Shown here piece after piece: positions 63,401 through 64,000 of a stretch of DNA of 64,000 nucleotides. A program made the position numbers and the translations under genes. Source of the stretch: Symbiodinium kawagutii (Eukaryota > Sar > Dinophyceae > Suessiales > Symbiodiniaceae). Within the stretch, counting starts at the first letter, position 1. Every line of letters starts with the position of its first letter. Where the stretch lies: positions 551,015 to 615,014 of the forward strand of contig VSDK01007202.1 of NCBI GenBank assembly GCA_009767595.1, read 5' to 3'. Below the pieces are notes generated by a model that saw only the letters and a program-made list of their open reading frames with translations, was not told the origin of the DNA and did not search any database.

Positions 63401-64000
63401 CCAGCTAGCAGAAGGCTACCCCACATAAACCATCAAGTCTGGAGGAAGCAGACTGAGATTCCAGACGAGTCCAGATCTTTTTTCCCCATGTGGGTGACAA
63501 AGCCTTATTGCCTTATTGAGTTAAGGTCCATTTGCATCCATTTCTGCTAAGTCGATATCATCTGGAGAGAGGCACAACTGGAATAGATAGAGTCGCGCCG
63601 GCTGCATGCCAGGTGCAGCAGAAGGCGGGGGCACGCGGACAACACAAAGCAAACCAGCAGAGATGGTATGCATCAGACTCTTCTAATCTCCAAGGGCCGG
63701 GTTTGCAGATAGCAGCCTCATAGGGGCAATACATGTCCAAGAAAAGTCTGTGCATGGTGTTCGTTGGACTGTGCTGAGGTTTTGTAGTTCTAGTTGTTGT
63801 CAAGCCGCGTGCATCTCTGCAAGCAACATCGCAATTTGTAATCTAACACCCTCCTCAAAGTATTCACACCTCTTTTTTGGGACCTGGAAAGTGTCTTGAT
63901 TTCTTGATTCCAAGAGCTCCCAAAAAGCCAGTGGATGTAACATGTTAAGCTGCAGATGTAAGAGAAATGCGGCAAAGCACCGTTTGGACAGGAGCCTGAG
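288..64000 (+). CDS. Giant micro-exon repeat gene, partial at both ends (span of model, not continuous coding)
   Basis: This is the span of a proposed multi-exon gene; individual exons are listed in the following entries. The best supported part starts at 14426. There, 16 array 1 exons, a ninth copy of the first, two linker exons and 35 array 2 exons join in one open frame of about 768 codons. Exons start with G after AG and end before GT. Exon length differences among repeat copies are always multiples of three. The 5' candidate exons (288-14051) also chain in phase except for one break between 1976 and 2538, where an exon must be missing or one call is wrong. No start codon exon, stop exon or promoter is visible, so the gene continues on both sides. 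The protein is acidic and low in complexity, with NPF motifs. I do not recognise the family. The alternative is a decayed tandem repeat with chance open frames. Confidence 0.5.
355..395. repeat. TA dinucleotide microsatellite
   Basis: An almost pure TA run broken by a short T-rich stretch, inside a proposed intron. Similar TA runs occur near 3130, 3210, 3750, 8133, 9440, 9610, 9685 and 26160. Confidence 0.9.
554..605 (+). CDS. Candidate exon e2 (52 nt, phase 2 to 0)
   Basis: Follows CTCTAG, starts with G and ends before GTAAAG. Reading from phase 2 gives SAPSGRGTRMAAMAFRN. With e1 the split codon becomes CAG (Gln). The reading is open and the island is GC-rich. The opposite strand carries a 110-codon open frame over 338-670, the main competing reading. 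Confidence 0.35.
850..965. mobile_element. Inverted-repeat element, family C (MITE-like)
   Basis: The left end (851-872) contains GCATGCTGGTTGGTGGTTT and the right end (942-964) carries the matching inverse AAACCACCAGCCAGCATG. That gives an inverted repeat of about 20 bp around about 70 bp of AT-rich DNA. There is no coding capacity, and I could not fix a target-site duplication by eye. The size and structure fit a non-autonomous DNA element or an introner-like insertion inside an intron. Confidence 0.5.
1044..1310 (+). CDS. Candidate exon e3 (267 nt, 89 codons)
   Basis: Acceptor CTCAAG before G, donor GTCAGG, open in phase 0 throughout and joining e2 in phase. It begins EQLLGFIYDDISESGSSG and ends in a Lys/Gln/Glu-rich tail (residues about 68-89, with KKQKAQEKKKAQEKKAG) that looks like a charged helix or coiled coil. 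The donor side is best supported: the intron that follows starts with repeated GGTTGATGATGG-type sequence, as after other exons here. The start is uncertain; AG|G at 1244 would give only the Lys-rich tail. The opposite strand has a protein-like open stretch at about 998-1163, the main alternative. Confidence 0.35.
1311..1480 (+). repeat. Intron 5' arm of GGTTGATGATGG type
   Basis: Low-complexity run of GGTTGATGATGG, GAATGACTC and GGTTAATGAC words directly after the e3 donor. Similar words follow exons at 4897, 7674 and 10498, and the complementary CCATCA words precede several acceptors. Confidence 0.6.
1575..1664. mobile_element. Inverted-repeat element, family A copy 1
   Basis: Left arm GGTTTCTCAAAGTAGGATG and right arm GCCTACTTTAAGAAACC form an imperfect terminal inverted repeat around an AT-rich core that contains AAACCAACC. 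The same arms occur at 6607-6689 and 34108-34188, so this is a dispersed family. Non-coding and MITE-like. Confidence 0.6.
1896..1976 (+). CDS. Candidate exon e4 (81 nt, phase 0 to 0)
   Basis: Open in phase 0 from a GGCAG acceptor to GTCAAA. The peptide includes RPTKLELEMGELLARHGY, a likely amphipathic helix. The acceptor is not followed by G, unlike nearly all other calls, which lowers confidence. It fits the phase of e3 but leaves phase 0, whereas e5 needs phase 1, so an exon between them is missing or one call is wrong. Confidence 0.25.
2286..2394. mobile_element. Inverted-repeat element, family B copy 1
   Basis: Ends carry CTACGGGTCAA and TTGACCCACAGCC in inverted orientation. Inside is a second inverted pair (GTTTTCCCTATAG / CTATAGGGAAAAC), and a GGGGAACCAGGGG block lies near the right end. 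Related copies are at 26677-26792 and 30949-31051. No coding potential; MITE- or introner-like. Confidence 0.6.
2538..2578 (+). CDS. Candidate exon e5, A-type (41 nt, phase 1 to 0)
   Basis: AATCAG acceptor before G, donor GTGGTT, peptide [G]GFLGEADVEALGE. Same phase (1 to 0) and similar content (GFL-EAD-E) as exon A of unit U1 at 30453 in the right-hand array. The surrounding island 2440-2640 is open in other frames too. A second AG|G...GTAAGT segment, 2611-2636 (ENYGMSDD, phase 0 to 2), is an alternative or additional micro-exon. Confidence 0.35.
2637..3616. other. Non-coding (proposed intron) with CCATCA-type 3' arm
   Basis: AT-rich DNA with TA microsatellites at about 3130-3150 and 3210-3222. 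From about 3365 to 3590 it is dominated by AATCAACCACCAAT, CCATGAATCAGCC and GACCATCAATC words, ending next to the e6 acceptor. No coding signal. Confidence 0.5.
3617..3718 (+). CDS. Candidate exon e6 (102 nt, phase 0 to 0)
   Basis: A sharply GC-rich island between a CCATCA-rich left flank and a T-rich right flank. Acceptor GACCAG before G, donor GTGGAT (a stronger GTAAGT lies 19 nt further, at 3738, and would end in phase 1). Phase 0 reads GSLDAMMDAEGGGDAGEI, then a Phe/Ala/Val stretch ending PAAVQRPQ. It is one of the clearest isolated coding islands in the left third. The product is unknown. Confidence 0.45.
3719..4798. other. Proposed intron: T-rich start, AACCATTATA-type 3' arm
   Basis: A TA microsatellite at about 3745-3772 is followed by TTTATTTATT-rich DNA to about 3955. 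From about 4180 to 4735 there are degenerate CCATCA and AACCATTATAACC repeats of period about 9-10, up to the e7 acceptor region. No open frame of interest. Confidence 0.5.
4799..4897 (+). CDS. Candidate exon e7 (99 nt, phase 0 to 0)
   Basis: Very GC-rich island. Acceptor CGCCAG before G, donor GTTGGG. The 33-codon reading begins AAKERQETPPLPAAEPMSEA and ends AARRHDVAAGEK: charged, Pro/Ala-rich and probably disordered, with the same EP/AE flavour as the arrays. The DNA on both sides switches at once to low-complexity repeat, with AACCATTA before and GGTTGGGAAATGG after, which supports the exon borders. Function unknown. Confidence 0.5.
4898..5360 (+). repeat. Intron 5' arm, GGTTGGGAAATGG / TGATGGATGG type
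   Basis: Starts at the e7 donor with three tandem copies of a GGTTGGGAAATGG-like word, then degenerate GGTTGATGAATGG words for about 450 nt. Its complement dominates 6945-7480 at the other end of the same proposed intron. Confidence 0.6.
5690..5910. repeat. GAATGAATGTATGCATGAATGATT minisatellite
   Basis: Tandem array of about 28-32 nt units built from GAATGAAT tetranucleotide steps and TGTATGCATGAATGATT, about seven imperfect copies. Non-coding. The reverse-strand open frames here (His/Ser/Ile-rich) are products of the repeat. Confidence 0.85.
6100..6127 (+). CDS. Weak candidate exon e8 (28 nt, phase 0 to 1)
   Basis: In a GC-rich island (6083-6203), a segment after CGGAAG starting with G and ending before GTGGCC reads DTQWACPRR in phase 0 and ends in phase 1, the phase needed before e9. 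The island is also open on the minus strand (Pro/Arg-rich), and another AG|G...GT pair at 6158-6183 is possible. Kept only because the phase fits. Confidence 0.2.
6607..6689. mobile_element. Inverted-repeat element, family A copy 2
   Basis: Compact hairpin element of about 83 bp: left arm GGTGGTTTCCAAAATAGGGG, right arm CCCCTATTCTGAGAAGCACC, with an AT-rich loop. Same family as 1575-1664 and 34108-34188. Confidence 0.65.
6945..7480 (+). repeat. Intron 3' arm, CCATCATCAAACATGAATC type
   Basis: Degenerate CCATCA, TCAACC and ATGAACC words over about 530 nt. It is the complement type of the arm at 4898-5360 at the other end of this intron, and ends about 120 nt before the e9 acceptor. Confidence 0.55.
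7598..7674 (+). CDS. Candidate exon e9, A-phase (77 nt, phase 1 to 0)
   Basis: Acceptor TTCACAG before G, donor GTGAAG. From phase 1 it reads [G]EEDHAPPPAVPPSPQLGAL, then SDMFEV: acidic then proline-rich, typical of a disordered linker. Phase and donor (GTGAAx) match the A exons of array 2. It is flanked by the complementary low-complexity arms. Function unknown. Confidence 0.5.
7675..8536. other. Proposed fold-back intron
   Basis: The left half (7675-7995) is rich in TGATGG and GGTGAACTGATGG words. At about 8000 the composition flips to CCATCATCAACC and GAACCATCATGAACC words (8005-8520), so the two halves are broadly inverse complements. A TA microsatellite sits at 8133-8149. No coding signal. 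Confidence 0.5.
8537..8617 (+). CDS. Candidate exon e10 (81 nt, phase 0 to 0)
   Basis: GC-rich island, acceptor CCCAAG before G, donor GTGAAT. Phase 0 reads ASNEHASVLALPTAVTGRNV then ALGKHCA, in phase with e9. A second frame (with SPFQQPSQGATS) is also open, so the frame is not certain. It lies directly after the CCATCA arm of the preceding intron. Confidence 0.35.
8618..10039. other. Non-coding stretch (proposed intron)
   Basis: Mixed AT-rich DNA without strong repeats until long TA microsatellites at 9439-9469, about 9610-9632 and 9680-9710. A small island at 9749-9785 after TTTCTCCAG (reading AMQYPGGVRMTA, ending before GTAAAA) could be another micro-exon, but its phase would not fit the chain. 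Nothing else is seen. Confidence 0.4.
10040..10083 (+). CDS. Candidate exon e11 (44 nt, phase 0 to 2)
   Basis: TTCAG acceptor before G, donor GTTCTA. Peptide ANELEEHHDEREKK, strongly charged. The same frame is open about 80 nt further upstream (YEEEDDYYVDEHCLELLQ), so the exon may start earlier. The minus strand reads as a hydrophobic stretch, but that is the complement of acidic codons. The split codon with e12 becomes TGG (Trp). Confidence 0.35.
10386..10498 (+). CDS. Candidate exon e12 (113 nt, phase 2 to 1)
   Basis: GC-rich island. Acceptor CTGAG before G, donor GTGGAT. In phase 2 it reads QIPRGYGGREDREEEERN, then an Ala/Arg-rich stretch (AAAARRRPGGRARW) and LEGCK: charged and low in complexity. 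An internal AG|G at 10417 is an alternative start. The right side turns at once into GGTTGATGATAGG repeats (10499-10940), as after e7 and e9. Confidence 0.4.
10499..10940 (+). repeat. Intron 5' arm, GGTTGATGATAGG type
   Basis: Degenerate GGTTGATAG, GTTCATGATG and GGTTGATGA words starting at the e12 donor. The complement type occurs at 12330-12690. Confidence 0.55.
11210..11249 (+). CDS. Weak candidate exon e13 (40 nt, phase 1 to 2)
   Basis: ATGACAG acceptor before G, donor GTGATG. From phase 1 it reads [G]GSDFAARLFFAS. It fits the phase of e12 and e14. The neighbouring region 10950-11145 is open on both strands (plus reading includes VVPMNVIESWIKTGQLYH) and may hold another exon. Confidence 0.25.
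11831..11889. repeat. 20-bp tandem repeat, three copies
   Basis: Three copies of TATGGTAGAAGTTGTCATYG, the last with one change. Intronic, non-coding. Confidence 0.9.
12330..12690 (+). repeat. Intron 3' arm, AATCATCATGAACCATCA type
   Basis: About 360 nt of degenerate AACCATCAT and AATCATCA words of period about 9-12, ending shortly before the e14 region. Confidence 0.65.
12755..12783 (+). CDS. Weak candidate exon e14 (29 nt, phase 2 to 1)
   Basis: GTGCCAAG acceptor before G, donor GTATCC. In phase 2 it reads PLQASNQRP. It lies in the GC-richer patch between a CCATCA arm on the left and GGTGAATAG/TGATGG words on the right, the usual exon position in this region. Short, so weak. Confidence 0.25.
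12882..12912. mobile_element. Single arm of inverted-repeat family A
   Basis: GGGGGTACCCCTATGACTTG followed by AGAAACCACC, the right-arm type of family A. I see no matching left arm, so it is a solo or decayed copy. Similar solo arms are at 25151-25178 and 27442-27478, both shortly before exon acceptors. Confidence 0.4.
13020..13740 (+). repeat. Intron with TGATGGTGAATAG arm and short CATCA arm
   Basis: Words such as GGTGAATAGTTGTTCTTTGA and TGATGGTT dominate 13020-13620. The last 120 nt switch to TCATTATCATCAATATAACG words just before the e15 acceptor. Confidence 0.45.
13746..13806 (+). CDS. Candidate exon e15 (61 nt, phase 1 to 2)
   Basis: AATACAG acceptor before G, donor GTGCAA, GC-rich. 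From phase 1 it reads [G]SPQPPWFAQRQNATLQRRT, with a W-FAQ string like the PFAQ of the array 2 C exons. In phase 2 the alternative reading is FPATPMVRPETKCHSATEDV. The phase 1 reading closes the frame from e14 to e16. Confidence 0.35.
13868..13960 (+). repeat. Degenerate interstitial telomere-like TTTAGGG tract
   Basis: About 12 imperfect copies of TTTAGGG/TTTTAGGG over about 90 bp. TTTAGGG is the telomere repeat of plants and many algae. Inside an intron it is either a healed break or captured telomeric DNA. Confidence 0.8.
14003..14051 (+). CDS. Candidate exon e16 (49 nt, phase 2 to 0)
   Basis: TGCACAG acceptor before G, donor GTTGCA. In phase 2 it reads NLNVGKRTRRPGANLG; in phase 0 it would read EFERRKTYPSARGKPR. 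The phase 2 reading joins e15 (split codon TTG, Leu) and the first array 1 exon. Confidence 0.3.
14237..15640 (+). repeat. Array 1 unit R1
   Basis: Exon B' 14426-14452 reads EPETANGFK; exon E' 14794-14835 reads DPEDAAAESQKAAW. The left edge of the unit marks where homology to the other units begins. The rest is intron; a conserved block around 14464-14712 is open in one frame but lacks conserved splice sites. Confidence 0.7.
15641..17045 (+). repeat. Array 1 unit R2
   Basis: Exon B' 15828-15854 reads EPETTNDFK; exon E' 16196-16237 reads DPEDAAAESQKAAW. Nearly identical to R1 and R3 over most of its length, including intron, so duplication is recent. Confidence 0.7.
17046..18428 (+). repeat. 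Array 1 unit R3
   Basis: Exon B' 17214-17240 reads EPETTNDFK; exon E' 17582-17623 reads DPEDAAAESQKAAW. Compared with R1 and R2 it lacks a short stretch around the GATGCATATGAGGATC word upstream of B' (near 17115). Confidence 0.7.
18429..19707 (+). repeat. Array 1 unit R4
   Basis: Exon B' 18623-18649 reads EPETTNDFK; exon E' 18966-19007 reads DPEEAAMVDQKAVW. More diverged from R1-R3 than those are from each other. It carries GCTCGCGATCGCGATTAGAC near 18526, shared with R6 and the partial R9. The frame after E' stays open for some 100 nt (VKAASSRWLRDSEGG), but this is not kept in other units. Confidence 0.65.
19708..21063 (+). repeat. Array 1 unit R5
   Basis: Exon B' 19897-19923 reads EPETANGFK; exon E' 20239-20280 reads DPEDAAAESQKAAW. 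B' matches R1, while intron parts match different neighbours, as expected from exchange between units. Confidence 0.65.
21064..22097 (+). repeat. Array 1 unit R6, with insertion
   Basis: Exon B' 21472-21498 reads EPEATNDFK; exon E' 21804-21845 reads DPEEAAVMDQKAVW. About 210 nt of unrelated sequence (about 21245-21462) interrupts the short tract that in other units leads into the B' acceptor. Confidence 0.65.
21245..21462. mobile_element. Insertion upstream of the R6 B' acceptor (introner- or MITE-like)
   Basis: In other units GCAAAGCTACCTTCCGTCGTCAG runs straight into exon B'. Here GCTACCTT and TGTCGTCAG are about 220 nt apart. The insert contains opposed GAATTGCGAAAG and TTTTTTCGCAATTAG words (about 21320 and 21362) that can pair, and ends about 10 nt before the acceptor. 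A related short start (ACGAAAGACAATT) is in the partial unit at about 24262. Non-coding. Confidence 0.5.
22098..22912 (+). repeat. Array 1 unit R7 (815 bp)
   Basis: Exon B' 22287-22313 reads EPEVTNDFK; exon E' 22619-22660 reads DPEEAAVMDQKAVW. It is virtually identical to the matching part of R6 (from 21480) and R8, with 815-bp spacing on both sides. Confidence 0.7.
22913..24044 (+). repeat. Array 1 unit R8
   Basis: Exon B' 23102-23128 reads EPEVTNDFK; exon E' 23434-23475 reads DPEEAAVMDLKAVW. The 815-bp identity with R7 ends soon after E'. Beyond about 23520 the sequence returns to the longer unit type in diverged form. Confidence 0.65.
24045..24480 (+). repeat. Array 1 partial unit R9 (B' only)
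   Basis: Exon B' at 24369-24395 reads EPEATNDFK, with donor GTTCGG. No E' copy follows; homology to the array fades by about 24450. The next exon in phase is at 25209. Confidence 0.6.
24480..24800. other. Unassigned open island between arrays
   Basis: Open on both strands (plus 24487-24738, minus 24537-24791), including plus words FLERQPELGAW and SQLFDHLSGQQ. No AG|G...GT pair fits the phase chain, and no copy occurs elsewhere in the window. It may be a captured gene fragment or chance. Confidence 0.2.
24918..25110. repeat. AACTTCGGAGAAATCCC interspersed short repeats
   Basis: At least six copies of AACTTCGGAGAA or truncated forms, separated by unique DNA; two copies are followed by CACTGAAT. 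Non-coding, in the intron before exon F. Confidence 0.7.
25209..25278 (+). CDS. Linker exon F (70 nt, phase 0 to 1)
   Basis: CGGCCAG acceptor before G, donor GTCCTT. It reads EAPGAGLSQLFADTASDG, then WGPGC, ending in phase 1 with G. It follows B' of R9 in phase. The acceptor is about 30 nt after a solo family A inverted-repeat arm (GGGTACCCCTATGACTTGAG). The island is GC-rich against AT-rich flanks. The Asp-Gly-Trp-Gly string is like the GWGNDF of later A exons. Confidence 0.5.
25479..25529 (+). CDS. Linker exon G (51 nt, phase 1 to 1)
   Basis: Follows TTTCAG after a T/G-rich tract, starts with GG and ends before GTATCC. From phase 1 it reads [G]LAMPSGRSGDKSQGAS. Being a multiple of three with phase 1 at both ends, it can be included or skipped between F and the first A exon without frame change. 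Confidence 0.45.
25530..26383. other. Non-coding linker before array 2
   Basis: AT-rich DNA with a TA/TATG microsatellite at about 26150-26205. I see no exon. The plus reading at 25582-25791 is open but lacks splice borders and repeats. Confidence 0.4.
26677..26792. mobile_element. Inverted-repeat element, family B copy 2
   Basis: Begins GGCTATGGGTCAAAACCC and ends TTGACCCGTAGCC. The inside includes CCCCTGGTTCCCC and AACCAATGTTTTCCC, as in copy 1. It sits about 40 nt downstream of exon A of U0. Confidence 0.65.
28336..28355. repeat. GA microsatellite
   Basis: About nine GA dinucleotides in the U0 intron, at a site where other units have a single AGAG. A simple expansion. Confidence 0.9.
29022..29125. 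repeat. 32-34-bp tandem repeat left of exon C of U0
   Basis: About three copies of a unit containing TATAGCTGGTATATCCCCTA and CTATTGTTGCTTA. An inverted copy (TAAGCAATAATAGTAGGGG, then ATATATCAGCTATATA) lies at about 29366-29402, so exon C of U0 sits in the loop of a possible long hairpin. Confidence 0.8.
30288..34010 (+). repeat. Array 2 unit U1
   Basis: Exon A 30453-30514 (donor GTAGGG) reads [G]GDDLEGFLEADRERSFSRI followed by W, longer than in other units by 12 or 18 nt; exon B 32108-32143 reads EPEAADASKDLQ; exon C 33305-33356 reads VGGDATGPNPFAQLAET plus a split Gly. Total 150 nt, 50 residues. Confidence 0.6.
30949..31051. mobile_element. Inverted-repeat element, family B copy 3
   Basis: Starts GGCTATGGGTCAA and ends TTTTGACCCACAGCC, with GGGGGAACCGAGGG inside. 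It lies in the intron between A and B of U1 and is absent from the same place in U2-U11. A decayed relative is at about 29410-29520. Confidence 0.65.
34011..37872 (+). repeat. Array 2 unit U2
   Basis: Exon A 34299-34348 reads [G]EGWGNDFDLQADGEML; exon B 35189-35224 reads EPEAADASKDLQ; exon C 36501-36552 reads VGGDATGPNPFAQLAET. Total 138 nt, 46 residues. The part from about 35210 to 37435 is nearly identical to 38889-41117 in U3. Confidence 0.65.
34108..34188. mobile_element. Inverted-repeat element, family A copy in U2
   Basis: Nearly perfect terminal inverted repeat: TTTCTCAAAATAGGGCATCC on the left, GGTATCCCTATTTTGAGAAA on the right, about 81 bp in all. U1 lacks it at the matching site (CAATCTATTTCTTCAGG near 30360), as does U3. 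The copy at 41489-41569 in U4 came with segmental duplication. Confidence 0.75.
37873..41400 (+). repeat. Array 2 unit U3
   Basis: Exon A 38050-38099 reads [G]EGWGNDFDLQADGEML; exon B 38868-38903 reads EPEAADASKDLQ; exon C 40182-40233 reads VGGDVTGPNPFAQLAET. It carries a 71-nt deletion at 38841 just upstream of B and a chimeric junction near 41117. Confidence 0.65.
41401..44579 (+). repeat. Array 2 unit U4
   Basis: Exon A 41688-41737 reads [G]EGWGNDFDLQADGEML; exon B 42803-42838 reads EPEAADASKDLQ; exon C 43894-43951 reads GDSGGALAGPNPFAQPAET. Total 144 nt. The C exon switches here from the VGGDATG to the GDSGGALAG form, six nucleotides longer, so U4 is the transition between two unit subtypes. 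Confidence 0.65.
44580..47600 (+). repeat. Array 2 unit U5
   Basis: Exon A 44752-44795 reads [G]NDVSNFFDQADAEL (44 nt, two codons shorter than U7); exon B 45826-45861 reads EPEAAEASKDLQ; exon C 46915-46972 reads GDSGGALAGPNPFAQPAET. Total 138 nt. About 99 percent identical by eye to U6 over long stretches. Confidence 0.65.
47601..50618 (+). repeat. Array 2 unit U6
   Basis: Exon A 47768-47811 reads [G]NDVSSFFDQADAEL; exon B 48838-48873 reads EPEAAEASKDLQ; exon C 49924-49981 reads GDSGGALAGPNPFAQPAET. Total 138 nt. Confidence 0.65.
50619..53714 (+). repeat. Array 2 unit U7
   Basis: Exon A 50790-50839 reads [G]SANDVSSFFDQADAEL; exon B 51791-51826 reads EPEAAEASKDLQ; exon C 52989-53046 reads GDFGGPIAGPNPFAQPAET. 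Total 144 nt. A GGTT microsatellite lies at about 53153-53174. Confidence 0.65.
53715..56811 (+). repeat. Array 2 unit U8
   Basis: Exon A 53919-53968 reads [G]SANDVSSFFDQADAEL; exon B 54883-54918 reads EPEAAEASKDLQ; exon C 56086-56143 reads GDFGGPIAGPNPFAQPAET. Near-identical to its neighbours at 3097-bp spacing. Confidence 0.65.
56812..59941 (+). repeat. Array 2 unit U9
   Basis: Exon A 57016-57065 reads [G]SANDVSSFFDQADAEL; exon B 57954-57989 reads EPEAAEASKDLQ; exon C 59269-59326 reads GDFGGALAGPNPFAQPGNT. Just upstream of B a TAA appears in the frame that is open in U1-U8, which argues that B starts at AG|G and not earlier. Confidence 0.65.
59942..62864 (+). repeat. Array 2 unit U10
   Basis: Exon A 60156-60205 reads [G]SANDVSNFFDQADAEL; exon B 61174-61209 reads EPEAAEASNDLQ; exon C 62192-62249 reads GDFGGALAGPNPFAQPGNT. 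Total 144 nt. Shortest full unit. Confidence 0.65.
62865..64000 (+). repeat. Array 2 unit U11 (cut by window end)
   Basis: Exon A 63079-63128 reads [G]SANDVSNFFDQADAEL. Exon B starts at 63992 and is cut after its third codon (EPE). Compared with U10 it lacks about 105 nt after about 63400. Confidence 0.6.

Larger units (their letters stand above)
26384..64000 (+). repeat. Tandem array 2: eleven full units and one cut unit
   Basis: Direct tandem repeats of 2.9-3.9 kb over 37.6 kb. Borders are placed at the recurring TTGTAAATGGG/TTGGTAAATT word. Each unit has exons A (phase 1 to 0), B (0 to 0) and C (0 to 1) at matching places, about 150-600 nt, 0.9-1.9 kb and 2.2-3.1 kb into the unit. Left units (U0, U1) are most diverged and longest; right units are shorter and more alike. 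The array runs past the window end. Confidence 0.9.

Overview
The window looks like part of a nuclear genome of a eukaryotic alga or protist, most likely a dinoflagellate (inference, about 0.5). The sequence is AT-leaning and repeat-rich. I see no compact genes, operons or RNA genes. Short GC-richer islands sit in long low-complexity non-coding DNA. Almost every coding island I can define starts just after AG and begins with G, and ends before GT. An AG|G acceptor context is typical of dinoflagellate introns. A degenerate TTTAGGG tract at 13.87 kb fits algal or alveolate telomere chemistry. No non-GT donor is needed, so this assignment is not proven.

My main reading is one very large plus-strand gene that enters from the left, runs through the whole window and leaves on the right, built of micro-exons (26-113 nt, with one candidate of 267 nt). 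From 0 to 14.1 kb there are scattered single candidate exons. Their introns often begin with TGATGG/GGTTGA-type sequence and end with CCATCA/TCAACC-type sequence, so the two intron ends are loosely complementary. From 14.2 to 24.4 kb lies tandem array 1: eight copies of a 0.8-1.4 kb unit, each with two phase-0 micro-exons (27 + 42 nt, 23 residues), plus one partial copy. From 24.4 to 26.4 kb there is a linker with two more exons. From 26.4 to 64.0 kb lies tandem array 2: eleven full units and one cut unit of 2.9-3.9 kb, each with three micro-exons (A 44-62 nt, B 36 nt, C 43-58 nt) that together code for 41-50 residues.

The phases close exactly. A runs from phase 1 to 0, B from 0 to 0 and C from 0 to 1, in every unit. 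All exon length differences between units are multiples of three, while the surrounding introns carry indels of any size. From 14426 to the window end this gives one uninterrupted frame of about 768 codons from about 2.3 kb of exon in about 49.6 kb of DNA. The predicted protein is acidic, Ala/Pro/Gln-rich and repetitive. Each complete array 2 unit carries one Asn-Pro-Phe (NPF) motif, known elsewhere as a ligand of EH domains. The gene and its function are not recognised; an endocytic-adaptor-like scaffold is only a hypothesis.

Mobile-element traces include small inverted-repeat (MITE- or introner-like) elements of at least three kinds, some next to splice acceptors. The arrays show recent unequal exchange: near-identical neighbouring units, a chimeric junction near 41117 and a 71-nt deletion just upstream of one acceptor. 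Expression data would be needed to confirm every exon; none was available here.
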